From Treponema denticola (GTDB taxonomy: Bacteria > Spirochaetota > Spirochaetia > Treponematales > Treponemataceae): a stretch of DNA of 64,000 nt. The stretch spans positions 2,604,001 to 2,668,000 of the forward strand of contig NZ_CP051302.1 of the NCBI RefSeq assembly GCF_024181405.1. Reading direction: 5' to 3'. Numbering within the stretch: the first letter of the stretch is position 1; each line of letters starts with the position of its first letter. The notes beneath the pieces are model-generated. The model was given only the letters and a program-made list of their open reading frames with translations. It searched no databases and had not been told where the DNA came from. Position numbers and translations under genes: made by a program. Shown here in pieces: positions 33,397-41,823 of this stretch.

Positions 33397-34672
33397 GGTC
33401 TTGCTCTCCGCTAAATTCCAAATACTTGAACCCGAAAGTTTTTTGAGGGAATCTTTTTTGGATTAAAGCGAAGGCTCTTATAATTCTTTCCCTGCCCAGC
33501 TCGGCTATTGTTTTAAAGCCGGCCTTGAGGGCAGGGGAATCCTCGGAGCAAGGCTCTCCCCTTTGTACCAAGATAAATTTTCGGCTTTCGTTAAGCTCTG
33601 CGTTTAGTTCCATCACGGCATGGGCTGTTGTTGCCGAACCCGAAAAAAAATCTAAAACAACCGCATCGTCCGAATTCGGAACCAGCTTAAAAATATATTT
33701 TAAAAGAGAAACCGGTTTTGCATAATCGAAAATCTTTGCTCCGAATAAGACTTTTTGTTCATATACACTTTGTATATTTGTTCTAACATATTCTGTAGGG
33801 AGGAGAGATTTCGGAACCGTTTCTTCCTTTTTTTCAAGATAGGTTTTTACATAGATAGTCCATTTTGTAGGCCGCCCTTTTATATCGGTAAAAACTGACT
33901 TGTCCGATTTTTTAAATTCGATTAGATTTTTTTCTAAAAGATTAAAAAAACTTTTTTCGACAAAGCGGTAAATATAGCCTGCCTTAGGAACGATAAAATT
34001 CCCGTCAGGTGTTTTTATAGGATATTTTTGCCTTTTTGCATCCGTTTTATTTTTCCATGCAAATTGCTGGTATCTAAAAAATCTTCCGTCAGCATCCTTG
34101 TATTTATACATTTTCTTCGCCTTTTCCGGCATCGGGGCTGTCATGGGCTTAACCTTAGTTTTATTCTTGGCATATAAGACGATGTACTCATGCGATGTGT
34201 TGATATGCTTTTTGCGTAAGCCTCCGCCGGTCGAGTTATTCCATACAAGGGTAGAAATAAAATTTTCCGTACCGAAGATTGCATCAAGGATTATTCTTAA
34301 ATAAGGGCAGGCCTTATCGTCAATGCTTATAAAAATAAGACCGTCATCAGTTAATAAGGTTTTCGCAAGGCTCAATCTTACATAAAGATAATTCATCCAT
34401 TCTATCTTAGTTTGAAAACGATCGGAATAAGTAAATTTTTTCCCCGTATTGTACGGAGGATCAATATATATTATTTTGATTTTGTCTTTATATTCTTTTT
34501 GTAAAAAAAGAAGGGCATAGAGATTGTCGGATTCAATGTATAAATTTTTTGCATCTTCAGAATTAAAACTTTTTACTTTGTTTTCCGTAAAAGAAAATTT
34601 ATTTTGATTTTGTAATAAATGGTTCAGTTCGGAAAGAACCTTATCCTTTCCTTCCCATGTGAAAACACCCAT
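33386..34672 (-). CDS. Orphan adenine-specific DNA methyltransferase (beta class, Mod-like)
   Basis: A 428-residue N6-adenine methyltransferase. The catalytic motif IV is DPPYNTG at 71-77 and precedes the SAM-binding motif I (VLDFFSGSATTAHAVM, about 343-358), which is the order of the beta class including type III Mod subunits. It is shorter than type III Mod proteins (about 600-650), and no restriction (Res) gene lies on either side. That points to a solitary methyltransferase, either regulatory or an anti-restriction remnant. AGGG stands a few nt before the ATG. The recognition sequence cannot be predicted. No simple repeats that could drive phase variation were seen in the gene. Confidence 0.9.
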   Translation of the reverse strand: MGVFTWEGKDKVLSELNHLLQNQNKFSFTENKVKSFNSEDAKNLYIESDNLYALLFLQKEYKDKIKIIYIDPPYNTGKKFTYSDRFQTKIEWMNYLYVRLSLAKTLLTDDGLIFISIDDKACPYLRIILDAIFGTENFISTLVWNNSTGGGLRKKHINTSHEYIVLYAKNKTKVKPMTAPMPEKAKKMYKYKDADGRFFRYQQFAWKNKTDAKRQKYPIKTPDGNFIVPKAGYIYRFVEKSFFNLLEKNLIEFKKSDKSVFTDIKGRPTKWTIYVKTYLEKKEETVPKSLLPTEYVRTNIQSVYEQKVLFGAKIFDYAKPVSLLKYIFKLVPNSDDAVVLDFFSGSATTAHAVMELNAELNESRKFILVQRGEPCSEDSPALKAGFKTIAELGRERIIRAFALIQKRFPQKTFGFKYLEFSGEQDLIF

Positions 34673-34805
34673 ATTCTACCCTGAAAATGACTATATAATA
34701 AAAAGGGCTTTTATTCAATAATGTGTTAAAAAAAAGGTAAACCCCTCTTTACATTTTTTCTATATATTATACAATGTTCAAAATATTTTTATATGGAGAA
34801 ATATT

Positions 34806-35525
34806 ATGAAATCAAAAATTATGGTTCTTTTTTGCTTTGTTCTTTTTGTGTTTTCGCTTAATGCTTCAGGTGCTGCAGAAACATCTTCTCATGATGCAAT
34901 AGGAGGCGCTACCGAAAGCAATTCGAAGGCTGAGGTTAAACAAGCTGCCGTTCATTGTGAGTTAAAAATAGATTTCCCGATTTTTGAGGATGTTCCGGCT
35001 TTAAATGCTATCGTGTCAAAAACGGTAAAAGGCAAGGTTACCGCATTTTGGAATAATTATTATTCCGTTTCTCCCGATGATATGGCAAAATCGTCCACTC
35101 CTCAAAATTTTGAGCTGATTATCGGTTATGATGATATTGTACGGGATGGAAATTATATAAGTTTTGTTTTATCGGTCTATGAATATATGGGAGGTGCTCA
35201 CGGCCTTACATCGTTGGTTCCTATAAACTATGATATAAAAACAAAAAAACTTGTATCCTTAGCTGATGTTGTACGCCCTGCTTCAAAAAACTGGCTTGTC
35301 AAGTTGTCGAATGAGGCAAGAAAAATACTAATGGAGAAGGTTAAGAAAGGGGATTTATCATCCGATGAGTCGATGATAAAAGAAGGAACGGAACCTAAAC
35401 TTGAAAATTTTAAAGTTTTTAAAATCGAAAACGGAAAAATCAAAATTATTTTTGAGCAATATCAGGTCGCTCCATATTCAGAAGGATTGCCTGAAATTAT
35501 AATTCCAATAGATTTTTTTAAATAA
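34806..35525 (+). CDS. Exported DUF4163/DUF3298 protein
   Basis: A 239-residue exported protein with a signal peptide (MVLFCFVLFVFSLNASGAAE). Its mature domain matches the DUF4163-DUF3298 (RsiV-like) pattern. The strand LKIDFPIFEDVPALNAIVSKTV is followed by YEYMGGAHGLTSLVPINYDIKTKKLVSLADV, where GGAHG is the family hallmark, and then by a strand-rich C-terminus with IIFEQYQVAPYSEG. In B. subtilis RsiV this domain binds lysozyme; here it is free of an anti-sigma part. TATGGAGAAA gives the ribosome binding site. An attC-like element begins 5 nt after its stop codon, so it may be an integron cassette gene. Confidence 0.82.
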   Translation: MKSKIMVLFCFVLFVFSLNASGAAETSSHDAIGGATESNSKAEVKQAAVHCELKIDFPIFEDVPALNAIVSKTVKGKVTAFWNNYYSVSPDDMAKSSTPQNFELIIGYDDIVRDGNYISFVLSVYEYMGGAHGLTSLVPINYDIKTKKLVSLADVVRPASKNWLVKLSNEARKILMEKVKKGDLSSDESMIKEGTEPKLENFKVFKIENGKIKIIFEQYQVAPYSEGLPEIIIPIDFFK

Positions 35526-35530
35526 CTGCC

Positions 35531-35585
35531 GCTTAACCTGCATTTGCGGCTTGTCCGCAATGTCAGGTTGAAGCGGGTGTTAGGT
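35531..35585. repeat. attC-like site (integron recombination site)
   Basis: GCTTAAC (35531-35537) fits the attC core RYYYAAC and GTTAGGT (35579-35585) fits GTTRRRY, 55 bp overall. Between them lie complementary arms: CCGCTT-AACCTG (35529-35540) pairs with CAGGTT-G-AAGCGG (35564-35576), leaving one unpaired G, as expected for a folded attC. An inner stem TGCGG/CCGCA surrounds a short loop. T. denticola is known to have a chromosomal integron with many cassettes. No integrase or second site is visible here, so this would be an isolated site. No T-run follows, arguing against a simple terminator. Confidence 0.55.
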
Positions 35586-35595
35586 AAGTTTTTTA

Positions 35596-36120
35596 TCAGC
35601 ACTTTGCAAGATATCGAGCCGTATTAACATTTCGTATTGTCATATCTTTATATGCTTTATGCGATATTATTTTATTTAAATGGCTTTTATTATAATCTTC
35701 TCGTCGAACATTCCAGATTAACGCACCCTTAACATATATTAATTGTATATATTCCTTTTTTACTGGTAATTCGTTTATTATGTTTTCATTATCTATTGAT
35801 TCAAATAAATACGCTACATCGGTCTCTTGATCATCATTATTTTGCCAATCTCCTGGGATACTATTTGCTATTTTTACCATTTCACTTTTTGTCTTTACTA
35901 ATACCTTTACTTCATTTCCACTTGTTATATGTAATGCTTTTTCAATATTCTCTGTGATACTGTTTTTCTTGTCATTTGATTTAAAAATGACATTTCCGGA
36001 ATTGATATATGTTGAAACGTTTGAAAAACCGCATTGCTCAAATAATGTTTTCAATTCTTTCATGTTAATTTTTATTGAGTTTCCAACATTGATACCCCTG
36101 AGTAATGCTATATAATCCAT
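35596..36120 (-). CDS. DUF1697 family protein
   Basis: A 174-residue protein of the DUF1697 family, recognisable from its start (YIALLRGINVGNSIKINMKEL), the following FSNVSTYINSGNVIFKSN and a later EVKVLVKTKSEM. The function of this family is unknown. The gene is clearly more AT-rich than its neighbours, which suggests relatively recent acquisition. AAGGG precedes the ATG, and TATAAT (exact) sits about 15 nt before it. Its stop codon is 10 bp from the attC-like site, on the opposite side from the DUF3298 gene. Confidence 0.87.
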   Translation of the reverse strand: MDYIALLRGINVGNSIKINMKELKTLFEQCGFSNVSTYINSGNVIFKSNDKKNSITENIEKALHITSGNEVKVLVKTKSEMVKIANSIPGDWQNNDDQETDVAYLFESIDNENIINELPVKKEYIQLIYVKGALIWNVRREDYNKSHLNKIISHKAYKDMTIRNVNTARYLAKC

Positions 36121-36259
36121 AATATCCCTTATTAATTATACTTACTAAATACTATAGTTTTATTTTTTAGTAATATTTTATCTACTAAAAATCCATATTG
36201 AAATCGTATTTATTCATAATATTAATCACTCTCAATTTTTTTTATTAAAAAGCTAAAAC

Positions 36260-37594
36260 CTATTTTGCTCCCAAGGCGGCCATGGTTATGTAATTATACG
36301 GCTTATTAAAGTGGGGCAAAAAGAAGATGTCTAAAAGTTTAAGCTTATCGATTGTAAGCTTTTCTTGGATTGCAAGGGAGAACATGTGAATACCCATAGA
36401 CATATCATAGGTCGAAGCCATTTGAGCACCGATTATAACCCTCGTTTTTTTGTTATACACAATCCTTAATTTTACCGGAGGATTATCGTGTTCCATAAAT
36501 TCGGGACGCTGCAAATCTTCAAAGTCGGTAAACTCAACATCAAGCCCCAGCTTTTTTGCACGCTCTACAGTAAGGCCGCTTGATACCATCTTCAAGTCAT
36601 AGATATTGATTCCGTTAGAACCTTGGACTCCTATGCCTTCTAAGGGAATTCCTGCTGCATTATGGGCGGCTATAATTCCGCTCCTTACTGCATTTGTTGC
36701 AAGGGCGATGTAGGATTTTTCTCCTAAAGAGTTATCAAAAACCGTTGCACAGTCTCCTATTGCGTAAACATCTTTTATGCTTGTTTCTTGCTTTAGGTTG
36801 ACCGCATAGGCTCCGTTTTTAAAGGTTTCAAGTTTATCTTTTCCAAGGTCGGTATTGGGCCTAAAACCGATACAGACGACTACCATGTCGGCCGGATATT
36901 CTCCCTTGTCCGTAACAACGGCTTCTACCTTTGTTGTTCCTTTGATTTCTTGGACGAGCTGATTATATGCAAGTTTGATTCCGTGATCGTTTAAATTTTT
37001 ATCCATTAAATCGGTAAAAGGTTTGTCATAATAGTTTGAAAGACTTGACGGCATCGCATCAATGAGCACAACTTCCTTATTATGCCTTTTAAAGGCTTCG
37101 GCAAGTTCAACACCGATGTAACCGGCTCCTACAACTGCAATTTTTTTAATATCGGGATTTTTTAGCTTGTCGATAACTTCTTGGGCATTTTGAAAAATTT
37201 TTACCTGCTGAACATTTTCCAAGTCCATGCCCTTAATCTTCGGCATTATAGGAATTGAACCTGTTGCAAGGATTAATTTATCATAGGATTCTTCGATAGG
37301 CTGTGAACCCTTTACCGTTCCGTATACGATTTTTTTATCGAAATCTATGCGTGTAATATCGGCTTCCATTGTAACCTTAGCTCCCTTTGCTTCCAGTTTT
37401 TCCTTATTGGAATAAAAGAGACCTTCGGAACCTCTGATCTGATTTCCTATCCAGAGGGCCATTCCGCAGCCTAAAAAGCTGATATTGGTATTTCTGTCAA
37501 AGACAACGACTTCATTTTCTTTTGAAAGGTCAGTTAAAAAATTAATGGCCGACGTTCCGGCGTGATTTGCACCCACCACTACAATTTTGCTCAT
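36260..37594 (-). CDS. nox: NADH oxidase / CoA-disulfide reductase family flavoenzyme
   Basis: A 444-residue FAD-dependent pyridine nucleotide-disulfide oxidoreductase. FAD binding is shown by [14 protein letters not shown] (3-16) and [14 protein letters not shown] binding by [17 protein letters not shown] near 150. The redox Cys is in [10 protein letters not shown] (Cys about 43), the single-Cys arrangement of water-forming NADH oxidase and CoA-disulfide reductase. The C-terminal dimerisation domain is complete. In an anaerobic treponeme it would remove oxygen using NADH. A good ribosome binding site (AAGGAG) precedes the ATG. Substrate choice (O2 versus CoA disulfide) cannot be decided from sequence. 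Confidence 0.92.
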   Translation of the reverse strand: MSKIVVVGANHAGTSAINFLTDLSKENEVVVFDRNTNISFLGCGMALWIGNQIRGSEGLFYSNKEKLEAKGAKVTMEADITRIDFDKKIVYGTVKGSQPIEESYDKLILATGSIPIMPKIKGMDLENVQQVKIFQNAQEVIDKLKNPDIKKIAVVGAGYIGVELAEAFKRHNKEVVLIDAMPSSLSNYYDKPFTDLMDKNLNDHGIKLAYNQLVQEIKGTTKVEAVVTDKGEYPADMVVVCIGFRPNTDLGKDKLETFKNGAYAVNLKQETSIKDVYAIGDCATVFDNSLGEKSYIALATNAVRSGIIAAHNAAGIPLEGIGVQGSNGINIYDLKMVSSGLTVERAKKLGLDVEFTDFEDLQRPEFMEHDNPPVKLRIVYNKKTRVIIGAQMASTYDMSMGIHMFSLAIQEKLTIDKLKLLDIFFLPHFNKPYNYITMAALGAK

Positions 37595-37689
37595 ATTTAG
37601 CTCCTTCGCTGCCTTAAAATACAGCTCTTATATTTTACATATAAATTCTTATTTAGTATAGGGTGTAAGTTTTTTCGGAGTGCGTAGAC

Positions 37690-37717
37690 AAAAAAAGACC
37701 CGCAAAAGCGGGTCTTT
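37690..37717 (-). terminator. Rho-independent terminator of the 47-residue gene
   Basis: On the minus strand a perfect 10-bp stem (AAAGACCCGC/GCGGGTCTTT, 4-nt loop) runs into seven Ts at 37690-37696. A second AT-rich perfect hairpin (AATCTTTA-CC-TAAAGATT, 37731-37748) lies between it and the stop codon. Confidence 0.88.
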
Positions 37718-37773
37718 AGTTTTATGGATAAATCTTTACCTAAAGATTTTATAGCCTCAAAGTATTTACAAAA

Positions 37774-37917
37774 TTAGATTGTAAAATAGTTCTTTCCTAC
37801 ATTAGCCTTCCAAACAATTGCTTGGTCTTGAATTTTCTCTTGCGGTGTAAGTGTTTCAGATCTTTGAGGGTTTCCGCTTTTTCTGTTCGACTTAATAAAT
37901 CTTAATAATGCTTTCAT
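37774..37917 (-). CDS. 47-residue protein of unknown function
   Basis: A complete small gene below usual size cut-offs. ATG at 37915-37917 follows AAGGAGAG with 7-nt spacing. The reading frame gives 47 codons and a TAA at 37774-37776. The product is basic at the N-terminus (MKALLRFIKSNRKSGNPQRS) and ends KANVGKNYFTI. It has no Cys, no signal peptide and no obvious membrane segment; the first helix is amphipathic. A promoter (37970-37999) and a strong terminator (37690-37717) bracket it, so it is an autonomous transcription unit of about 260 nt. It could also be a dual-function RNA. No family is recognised. Confidence 0.7.
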   Translation of the reverse strand: MKALLRFIKSNRKSGNPQRSETLTPQEKIQDQAIVWKANVGKNYFTI

Positions 37918-37969
37918 CTTTTTCTCTCCTTAAAGATATTCGGCAGTTTTACCTGCTCTTGATATATCT

Positions 37970-37999
37970 AATATACCTTAAAAGAATAAATAAGTCAAG
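37970..37999 (-). promoter_or_regulatory. Sigma-70 promoter of the 47-residue gene
   Basis: Minus strand: TTGACT (37994-37999), 18-nt spacer, TATATT (37970-37975). The leader of about 45 nt contains GCAG-N6-CTGC, a small hairpin, before the ribosome binding site. Confidence 0.65.
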
Positions 38000-38094
38000 C
38001 GAATTTAAAAGAATTTTATATATTTTTGTGTAAATTTAAAGAAATATTTATAATTCTTTGCGGTTTGTTGCTATAATCTCTAAAATGTCTAACT

Positions 38095-39060
38095 TCAGTC
38101 GCCTGCAAAAATAACTTCCGGTTCAAGTAAAAAGCCCGTCTTATCTTTAACCGTTTTTTGAACCTTTTCTATCAAAGTTTTTACGTCCGAAGCGGAGGCA
38201 TCATGCTTATTAATTATAAAATTCCCGTGCCAAGGAGCAACCTGAGCTCCTCCTTCACAAAGGCCTTTTAATCCCGCATCCTCTATCAGCTTGCCGCTTG
38301 GCTGCCCGAATGTCCTGTTATTTTTAAATGTACTTCCTGCAGAAGGCGCCTTAAAATGTCCCTTTGAAATTCTATCTTGAATTTTTTCCTCGGTTTTGGC
38401 GGCAATTTCTTCTTTTATTCCATAGGTTAAGATAAAAACGGCAGAAAGCACTATCTTTCTATTTTTTGAAATCTCGGTACTTACCGGATTTTGTTGAAAC
38501 GGCGAAACCTTATAATCCCAATCGGAAGGATTATATTCATATTCTGCAAATTCCGTTTTTTCATCATCGGCTAAGATATATTTTATCGATTTTAATCTAT
38601 CCGAGATTGAAACATCATAACAGCGTGCATTCATAAATACGGCTCCCCCGACGCTTCCCGGAAGGCCGCCGAAACACTCCAGACCTGAAAGGGAGTTTTT
38701 AACAGCCCATTTTGTAAGATTATCAATAAGAATACCTGCTCCGGCCTTTACAAAAACTTTTTCTGCAGATTCGCCTACGATTTCTATCTTGTTTAAGTTT
38801 TTTAGGCTTATTAAAACGCCTCTAAACCCCTTATCGGAGACAAGAATGTTTGTTCCGCCTCCTATTAACGAGGCAGAAATCTTATTTTTGCTTAAAAAAA
38901 TTAAGGCCTCTTTTAAATGGTCTTCATCTTTAGGACAAAAAAGAGCTTCTGCAGGGCCTCCGATTTTGTATGATGTAAGAGGCTTTAGGGGTTTATAGAA
39001 TTCTATAGTTCCCTCTTGAAATAAAGGGGTATTATGAAGTATACTAAATAAATTATTCAT
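38095..39060 (-). CDS. murB: UDP-N-acetylenolpyruvoylglucosamine reductase
   Basis: A 321-residue FAD enzyme that completes UDP-MurNAc synthesis with NADPH. It shows TSYKIGGPAEALFCP and ASLIGGGTNILVSDKGFRG for FAD binding, GLECFGGLPGSVGGAVFMNA, and APSAGSTFKNNRTFGQPSGKLIEDAGLKG, where the Ser in the first part is the catalytic acid of type II MurB and the later Lys and Asp belong to the substrate site. HDASASDVKTLIEKVQ and LLEPEVIF complete the C-terminus. Length fits type II enzymes (about 300). Its promoter predicts a leaderless transcript. It is divergent from cysS. Confidence 0.94.
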   Translation of the reverse strand: MNNLFSILHNTPLFQEGTIEFYKPLKPLTSYKIGGPAEALFCPKDEDHLKEALIFLSKNKISASLIGGGTNILVSDKGFRGVLISLKNLNKIEIVGESAEKVFVKAGAGILIDNLTKWAVKNSLSGLECFGGLPGSVGGAVFMNARCYDVSISDRLKSIKYILADDEKTEFAEYEYNPSDWDYKVSPFQQNPVSTEISKNRKIVLSAVFILTYGIKEEIAAKTEEKIQDRISKGHFKAPSAGSTFKNNRTFGQPSGKLIEDAGLKGLCEGGAQVAPWHGNFIINKHDASASDVKTLIEKVQKTVKDKTGFLLEPEVIFAGD

Positions 39061-39068
39061 TTGATTTT

Positions 39069-39097
39069 AGTATATACTATTATGTATTAGGTAACAA
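39069..39097 (-). promoter_or_regulatory. Promoter of murB, predicted leaderless, with palindromic -10
   Basis: Minus strand: TTGTTA (39092-39097), 17-nt spacer, TATACT (39069-39074), then 8 nt to the murB ATG at 39060. The -10 lies in the perfect palindrome AGTATATACT (39069-39078), so the same bases offer a TATACT -10 on the plus strand for cysS. Confidence 0.65.
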
Positions 39098-39111
39098 GAT
39101 AGGGGAGACGT

Positions 39112-40590
39112 ATGAGTTTAAAATTACATAATACCTTAGGTAATAAAAAAGAAGAATTTATTCCTATTCATGAAGGCAAGGCCGGAGTTTACGGCTGCGG
39201 GCCTACCGTATATGACTATGCACATATAGGAAACTTACGCACCTATGTTTTTCAAGATATTCTTGTTAAAACTTTAAGATTTTTAGGTTATGATGTTACC
39301 CATGTTATGAATATAACCGACGTCGGGCATCTGACGGATGACGAAGATTCGGGTGAAGATAAGATGGTAAAATCTGCTGAAGAACGCGGAAAATCGGTGC
39401 TTGAAATTGCGGAATTTTATACAAAGGCCTTTTTTAACGATACCGAAAGGCTGAATATCGAAAGACCCGGTATTGTCTGCAAGGCTACAGAGCACATAAA
39501 TGAAATGATAGAGCTTATAAAAAGAATAGAAGCAAACGGGCACACCTACATGGCGGGCGGAAACCTTTACTATGATATTTCTACCTTTCCTAAATACGGA
39601 GAATTGGCAAATATAAACCTTGAAGACCTTAAGGCCGGAGCCCGTATAGAAATAGATAAAAATAAGCGCAATCCTCATGATTTTGTTCTTTGGTTTACAA
39701 AGAGCAAGTTTGAAAATCAGGCCCTTATCTGGGATTCGCCTTGGGGACGAGGCTATCCCGGCTGGCATATCGAGTGCTCTGCCATGAGTATGAAGTATCT
39801 GGGAGAACAAATCGATATTCACAAGGGCGGGATAGACCATATAAGGGTTCATCATACCAACGAAATAGCCCAATCCGAAGGAGCTACAGGAAAAAAATGG
39901 GTAAACTATTGGCTTCATAACGAATTCCTGGTTATGAATAAGGGCAAAATGTCTAAGTCTGCAGGTTCTTTTATCATTTTGGAAGATGTTATCAATAAGG
40001 GTTTTTCAGCTCTTGACTACCGTTTCTTGCTTTTGGGCGGGCATTACCGAAGTCAGCTTACCTTTTCATGGGAAGCTATGGAAACGGCAAAAAACGGCCG
40101 AAAAAACTTAAATAACAGAGTTGCAAAATGGTTGGATGGATTATCGGATTCCGAAATAATGGAGTATGCAGCCTTGACAGAAAACCTTAACCTTAAAAGT
40201 GCAAAAGATATGATAAAAAATGAAAAAGCACGTAGTTGCTTTGATAATTTTATTGCCGCTATGGAAGATGATTTATCTACACCAAAGGCCTTATCGGAGC
40301 TGCAGCTTTTGATAAAGGAAAAAGACATTCCGCAAAAGGATGTGTTAACGGTTCTTGCCGCTATGGATTCGATTTTGGGCATCAAATTGATAGAAGAATC
40401 CTTTAATACGCTAAAGGATAAAGGTTCTATTGAAATCGATGAATCCGAAATTCTTAAATTAATAGAGGAGAGAGCTTCGGCAAAACTTGACAAAAATTAT
40501 AAACTGGCTGATGAAATTCGGGATAAGCTAAAGGGTATGGGCATTATCCTTGAAGACCAGGCCGGTAAAACAACATGGAAAAAATTATAA
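39112..40590 (+). CDS. cysS: Cysteinyl-tRNA synthetase
   Basis: A 492-residue class I synthetase. Motifs are YGCGPTVYDYAHIGNLRTY with the zinc Cys and the HIGN signature near residue 36, WHIECSAM with another zinc Cys, GGIDHIRVHHTNEIAQSEG, and KMSKSAGS near 279. The C-terminal anticodon-binding domain ends with KLDKNYKLADEIRDKLKGMGIILEDQAG, which is characteristic. All essential motifs are present. GGGGAG stands 4 nt before the ATG. It is divergent from murB and followed 44 nt later by the ECF sigma gene. Confidence 0.95.
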   Translation: MSLKLHNTLGNKKEEFIPIHEGKAGVYGCGPTVYDYAHIGNLRTYVFQDILVKTLRFLGYDVTHVMNITDVGHLTDDEDSGEDKMVKSAEERGKSVLEIAEFYTKAFFNDTERLNIERPGIVCKATEHINEMIELIKRIEANGHTYMAGGNLYYDISTFPKYGELANINLEDLKAGARIEIDKNKRNPHDFVLWFTKSKFENQALIWDSPWGRGYPGWHIECSAMSMKYLGEQIDIHKGGIDHIRVHHTNEIAQSEGATGKKWVNYWLHNEFLVMNKGKMSKSAGSFIILEDVINKGFSALDYRFLLLGGHYRSQLTFSWEAMETAKNGRKNLNNRVAKWLDGLSDSEIMEYAALTENLNLKSAKDMIKNEKARSCFDNFIAAMEDDLSTPKALSELQLLIKEKDIPQKDVLTVLAAMDSILGIKLIEESFNTLKDKGSIEIDESEILKLIEERASAKLDKNYKLADEIRDKLKGMGIILEDQAGKTTWKKL

Positions 40591-40634
40591 GTTTTATGAT
40601 TTTTTAATAAAACTGTAACGTCTTGGAGTTTGGA

Positions 40635-41177
40635 ATGTTTAAAGGGAAAGGTATTTTGAGGGCAACATCAGATGAAGACTTTAGAGCAATCTACGAGGCC
40701 CTTATGCCTGTTATTTATAAAGTAGCCTACAATATAGTCAGAGAAGGGGACGTAGCTGAAGATATCTGTCATGATTCTTTAATAAAAATGACAGAGAAAA
40801 AAATGGACTTTCCGTCAATGGATGATGCTAAATACTGGCTCATTAGGGTTACGAGGAATGCATCTCTTAATCATGTAAAAAGGTGCGGCCGTGAGCGAAA
40901 GGCTTATGCTAAAGCGCTAAAGGAAGACACGCGCAAAGTCGATACTGGTGAAGAGATTGTATTGAAGCAAGAGTCTATAAATTCGGTTCAAGCCGCTCTT
41001 GAAAAATTGCCTAAAAATTTGAGGGCTGTTTTACAGCTTAAAGAATACGGCAGTTTGAATTACAAAGAGATAGGGAGCATTCTTGGAATAAGCGAAGGTA
41101 ATGTGAAGGTTCGAGTTTTTAGAGCTCGAGAGCAATTAACAAAGTATATAGGAGAAAGCGATGTCTACATGCCCTGA
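40635..41177 (+). CDS. ECF-type RNA polymerase sigma factor
   Basis: A 180-residue sigma-70 family protein. Region 2 is DEDFRAIYEALMPVIYKVAYNIV and EDICHDSLIKMTEKK; region 4 is LEKLPKNLRAVLQLKEYGSLNYKEIGSILGISEGNVKVRVFRAREQL with the helix-turn-helix. No region 1.1 or 3 is present, so it is of the ECF type. TTGGAG lies 7 nt before the ATG at 40635; the longer frame starts at a TTG inside that site. Its end overlaps the zinc-finger anti-sigma gene by 17 nt, which in turn overlaps a membrane transglutaminase-like gene. It probably responds to an envelope signal. Confidence 0.92.
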   Translation: MFKGKGILRATSDEDFRAIYEALMPVIYKVAYNIVREGDVAEDICHDSLIKMTEKKMDFPSMDDAKYWLIRVTRNASLNHVKRCGRERKAYAKALKEDTRKVDTGEEIVLKQESINSVQAALEKLPKNLRAVLQLKEYGSLNYKEIGSILGISEGNVKVRVFRAREQLTKYIGESDVYMP

Positions 41178-41823
41178 TAAAGATTTATATTCGGCCTATG
41201 TTGATGGAGAATTACAGTCCCCGTGGAAAGAAAAAATTGAAGTTCACTTGGCTTCTTGTGAAAAATGCAGGGGTGTGGTTGACTCATACAGAAAAATCAG
41301 TTTAAAACTATCTGAAAATTCTTTTCCTGAATTGGACCTTGACGGTTCTTTCCTTAAGCTCTATGCCAAAAGGCAGGATTGCCTAAAAAAAATGGAATTC
41401 AACAAGAGCAAGCCTACAAGCTGGTTCTATAAATCGAATAAAATCCCTATTCCGGCCTTAGCGGCTGCTGCCTTGTTTCTTTTTGTGTTGACACCTATTA
41501 TTGTGTTGAGTACAAGAGAAAGCTTAGAACCATCCGGAGCTGTTGCAGCTACCGAATTTAAATCTATTGATTCTATAATCAATGGTTTAAAACCCGTAAA
41601 TAAATTCAAGCTAAATGTTTCAAATGTTTTGGGCGTAAATGAAGATGTATCGGTTTTTGAAGGCAAAAAGAAGGAAATAAATTTAAGCCAATATGTAAAT
41701 TTATACTTGCCTCCCTCAAATAACGTAGAATTTGATATATTAAAGCAAGAAATAAAGCCTCAAGTTTTATTTCTTAACACTCAAAATGCAATAACCCGAA
41801 CCTCTGTAAACAATGGGCAATAG
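41161..41823 (+). CDS. Anti-sigma factor with zinc-finger domain
   Basis: A 220-residue single-pass membrane protein. The N-terminus has the zf-HC2/ZAS motif HLASCEKCRGVVDSY (His-x3-Cys-x2-Cys, residues 30-37), which holds ECF sigma factors inactive. A membrane helix follows at about residues 98-120 (PALAAAALFLFVLTPIIVL), then an extracytoplasmic part of about 95 residues with no known fold, ending in polar sequence. The sigma gene overlaps its start, so the two are translated together, as usual for such pairs. Confidence 0.88.
   Translation: MSTCPDKDLYSAYVDGELQSPWKEKIEVHLASCEKCRGVVDSYRKISLKLSENSFPELDLDGSFLKLYAKRQDCLKKMEFNKSKPTSWFYKSNKIPIPALAAAALFLFVLTPIIVLSTRESLEPSGAVAATEFKSIDSIINGLKPVNKFKLNVSNVLGVNEDVSVFEGKKKEINLSQYVNLYLPPSNNVEFDILKQEIKPQVLFLNTQNAITRTSVNNGQ

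Noticed and set aside
35528..35585. Bidirectional terminator between convergent genes
   Set aside because: The hairpin has no T-run on either strand and contains both attC core motifs at the expected spacing, so an attC-like site explains it better. Not fully excluded.
39283..39918. 211-codon open frame on the minus strand inside cysS
   Set aside because: It is an antisense shadow of a well-supported essential gene, with no ribosome binding site.
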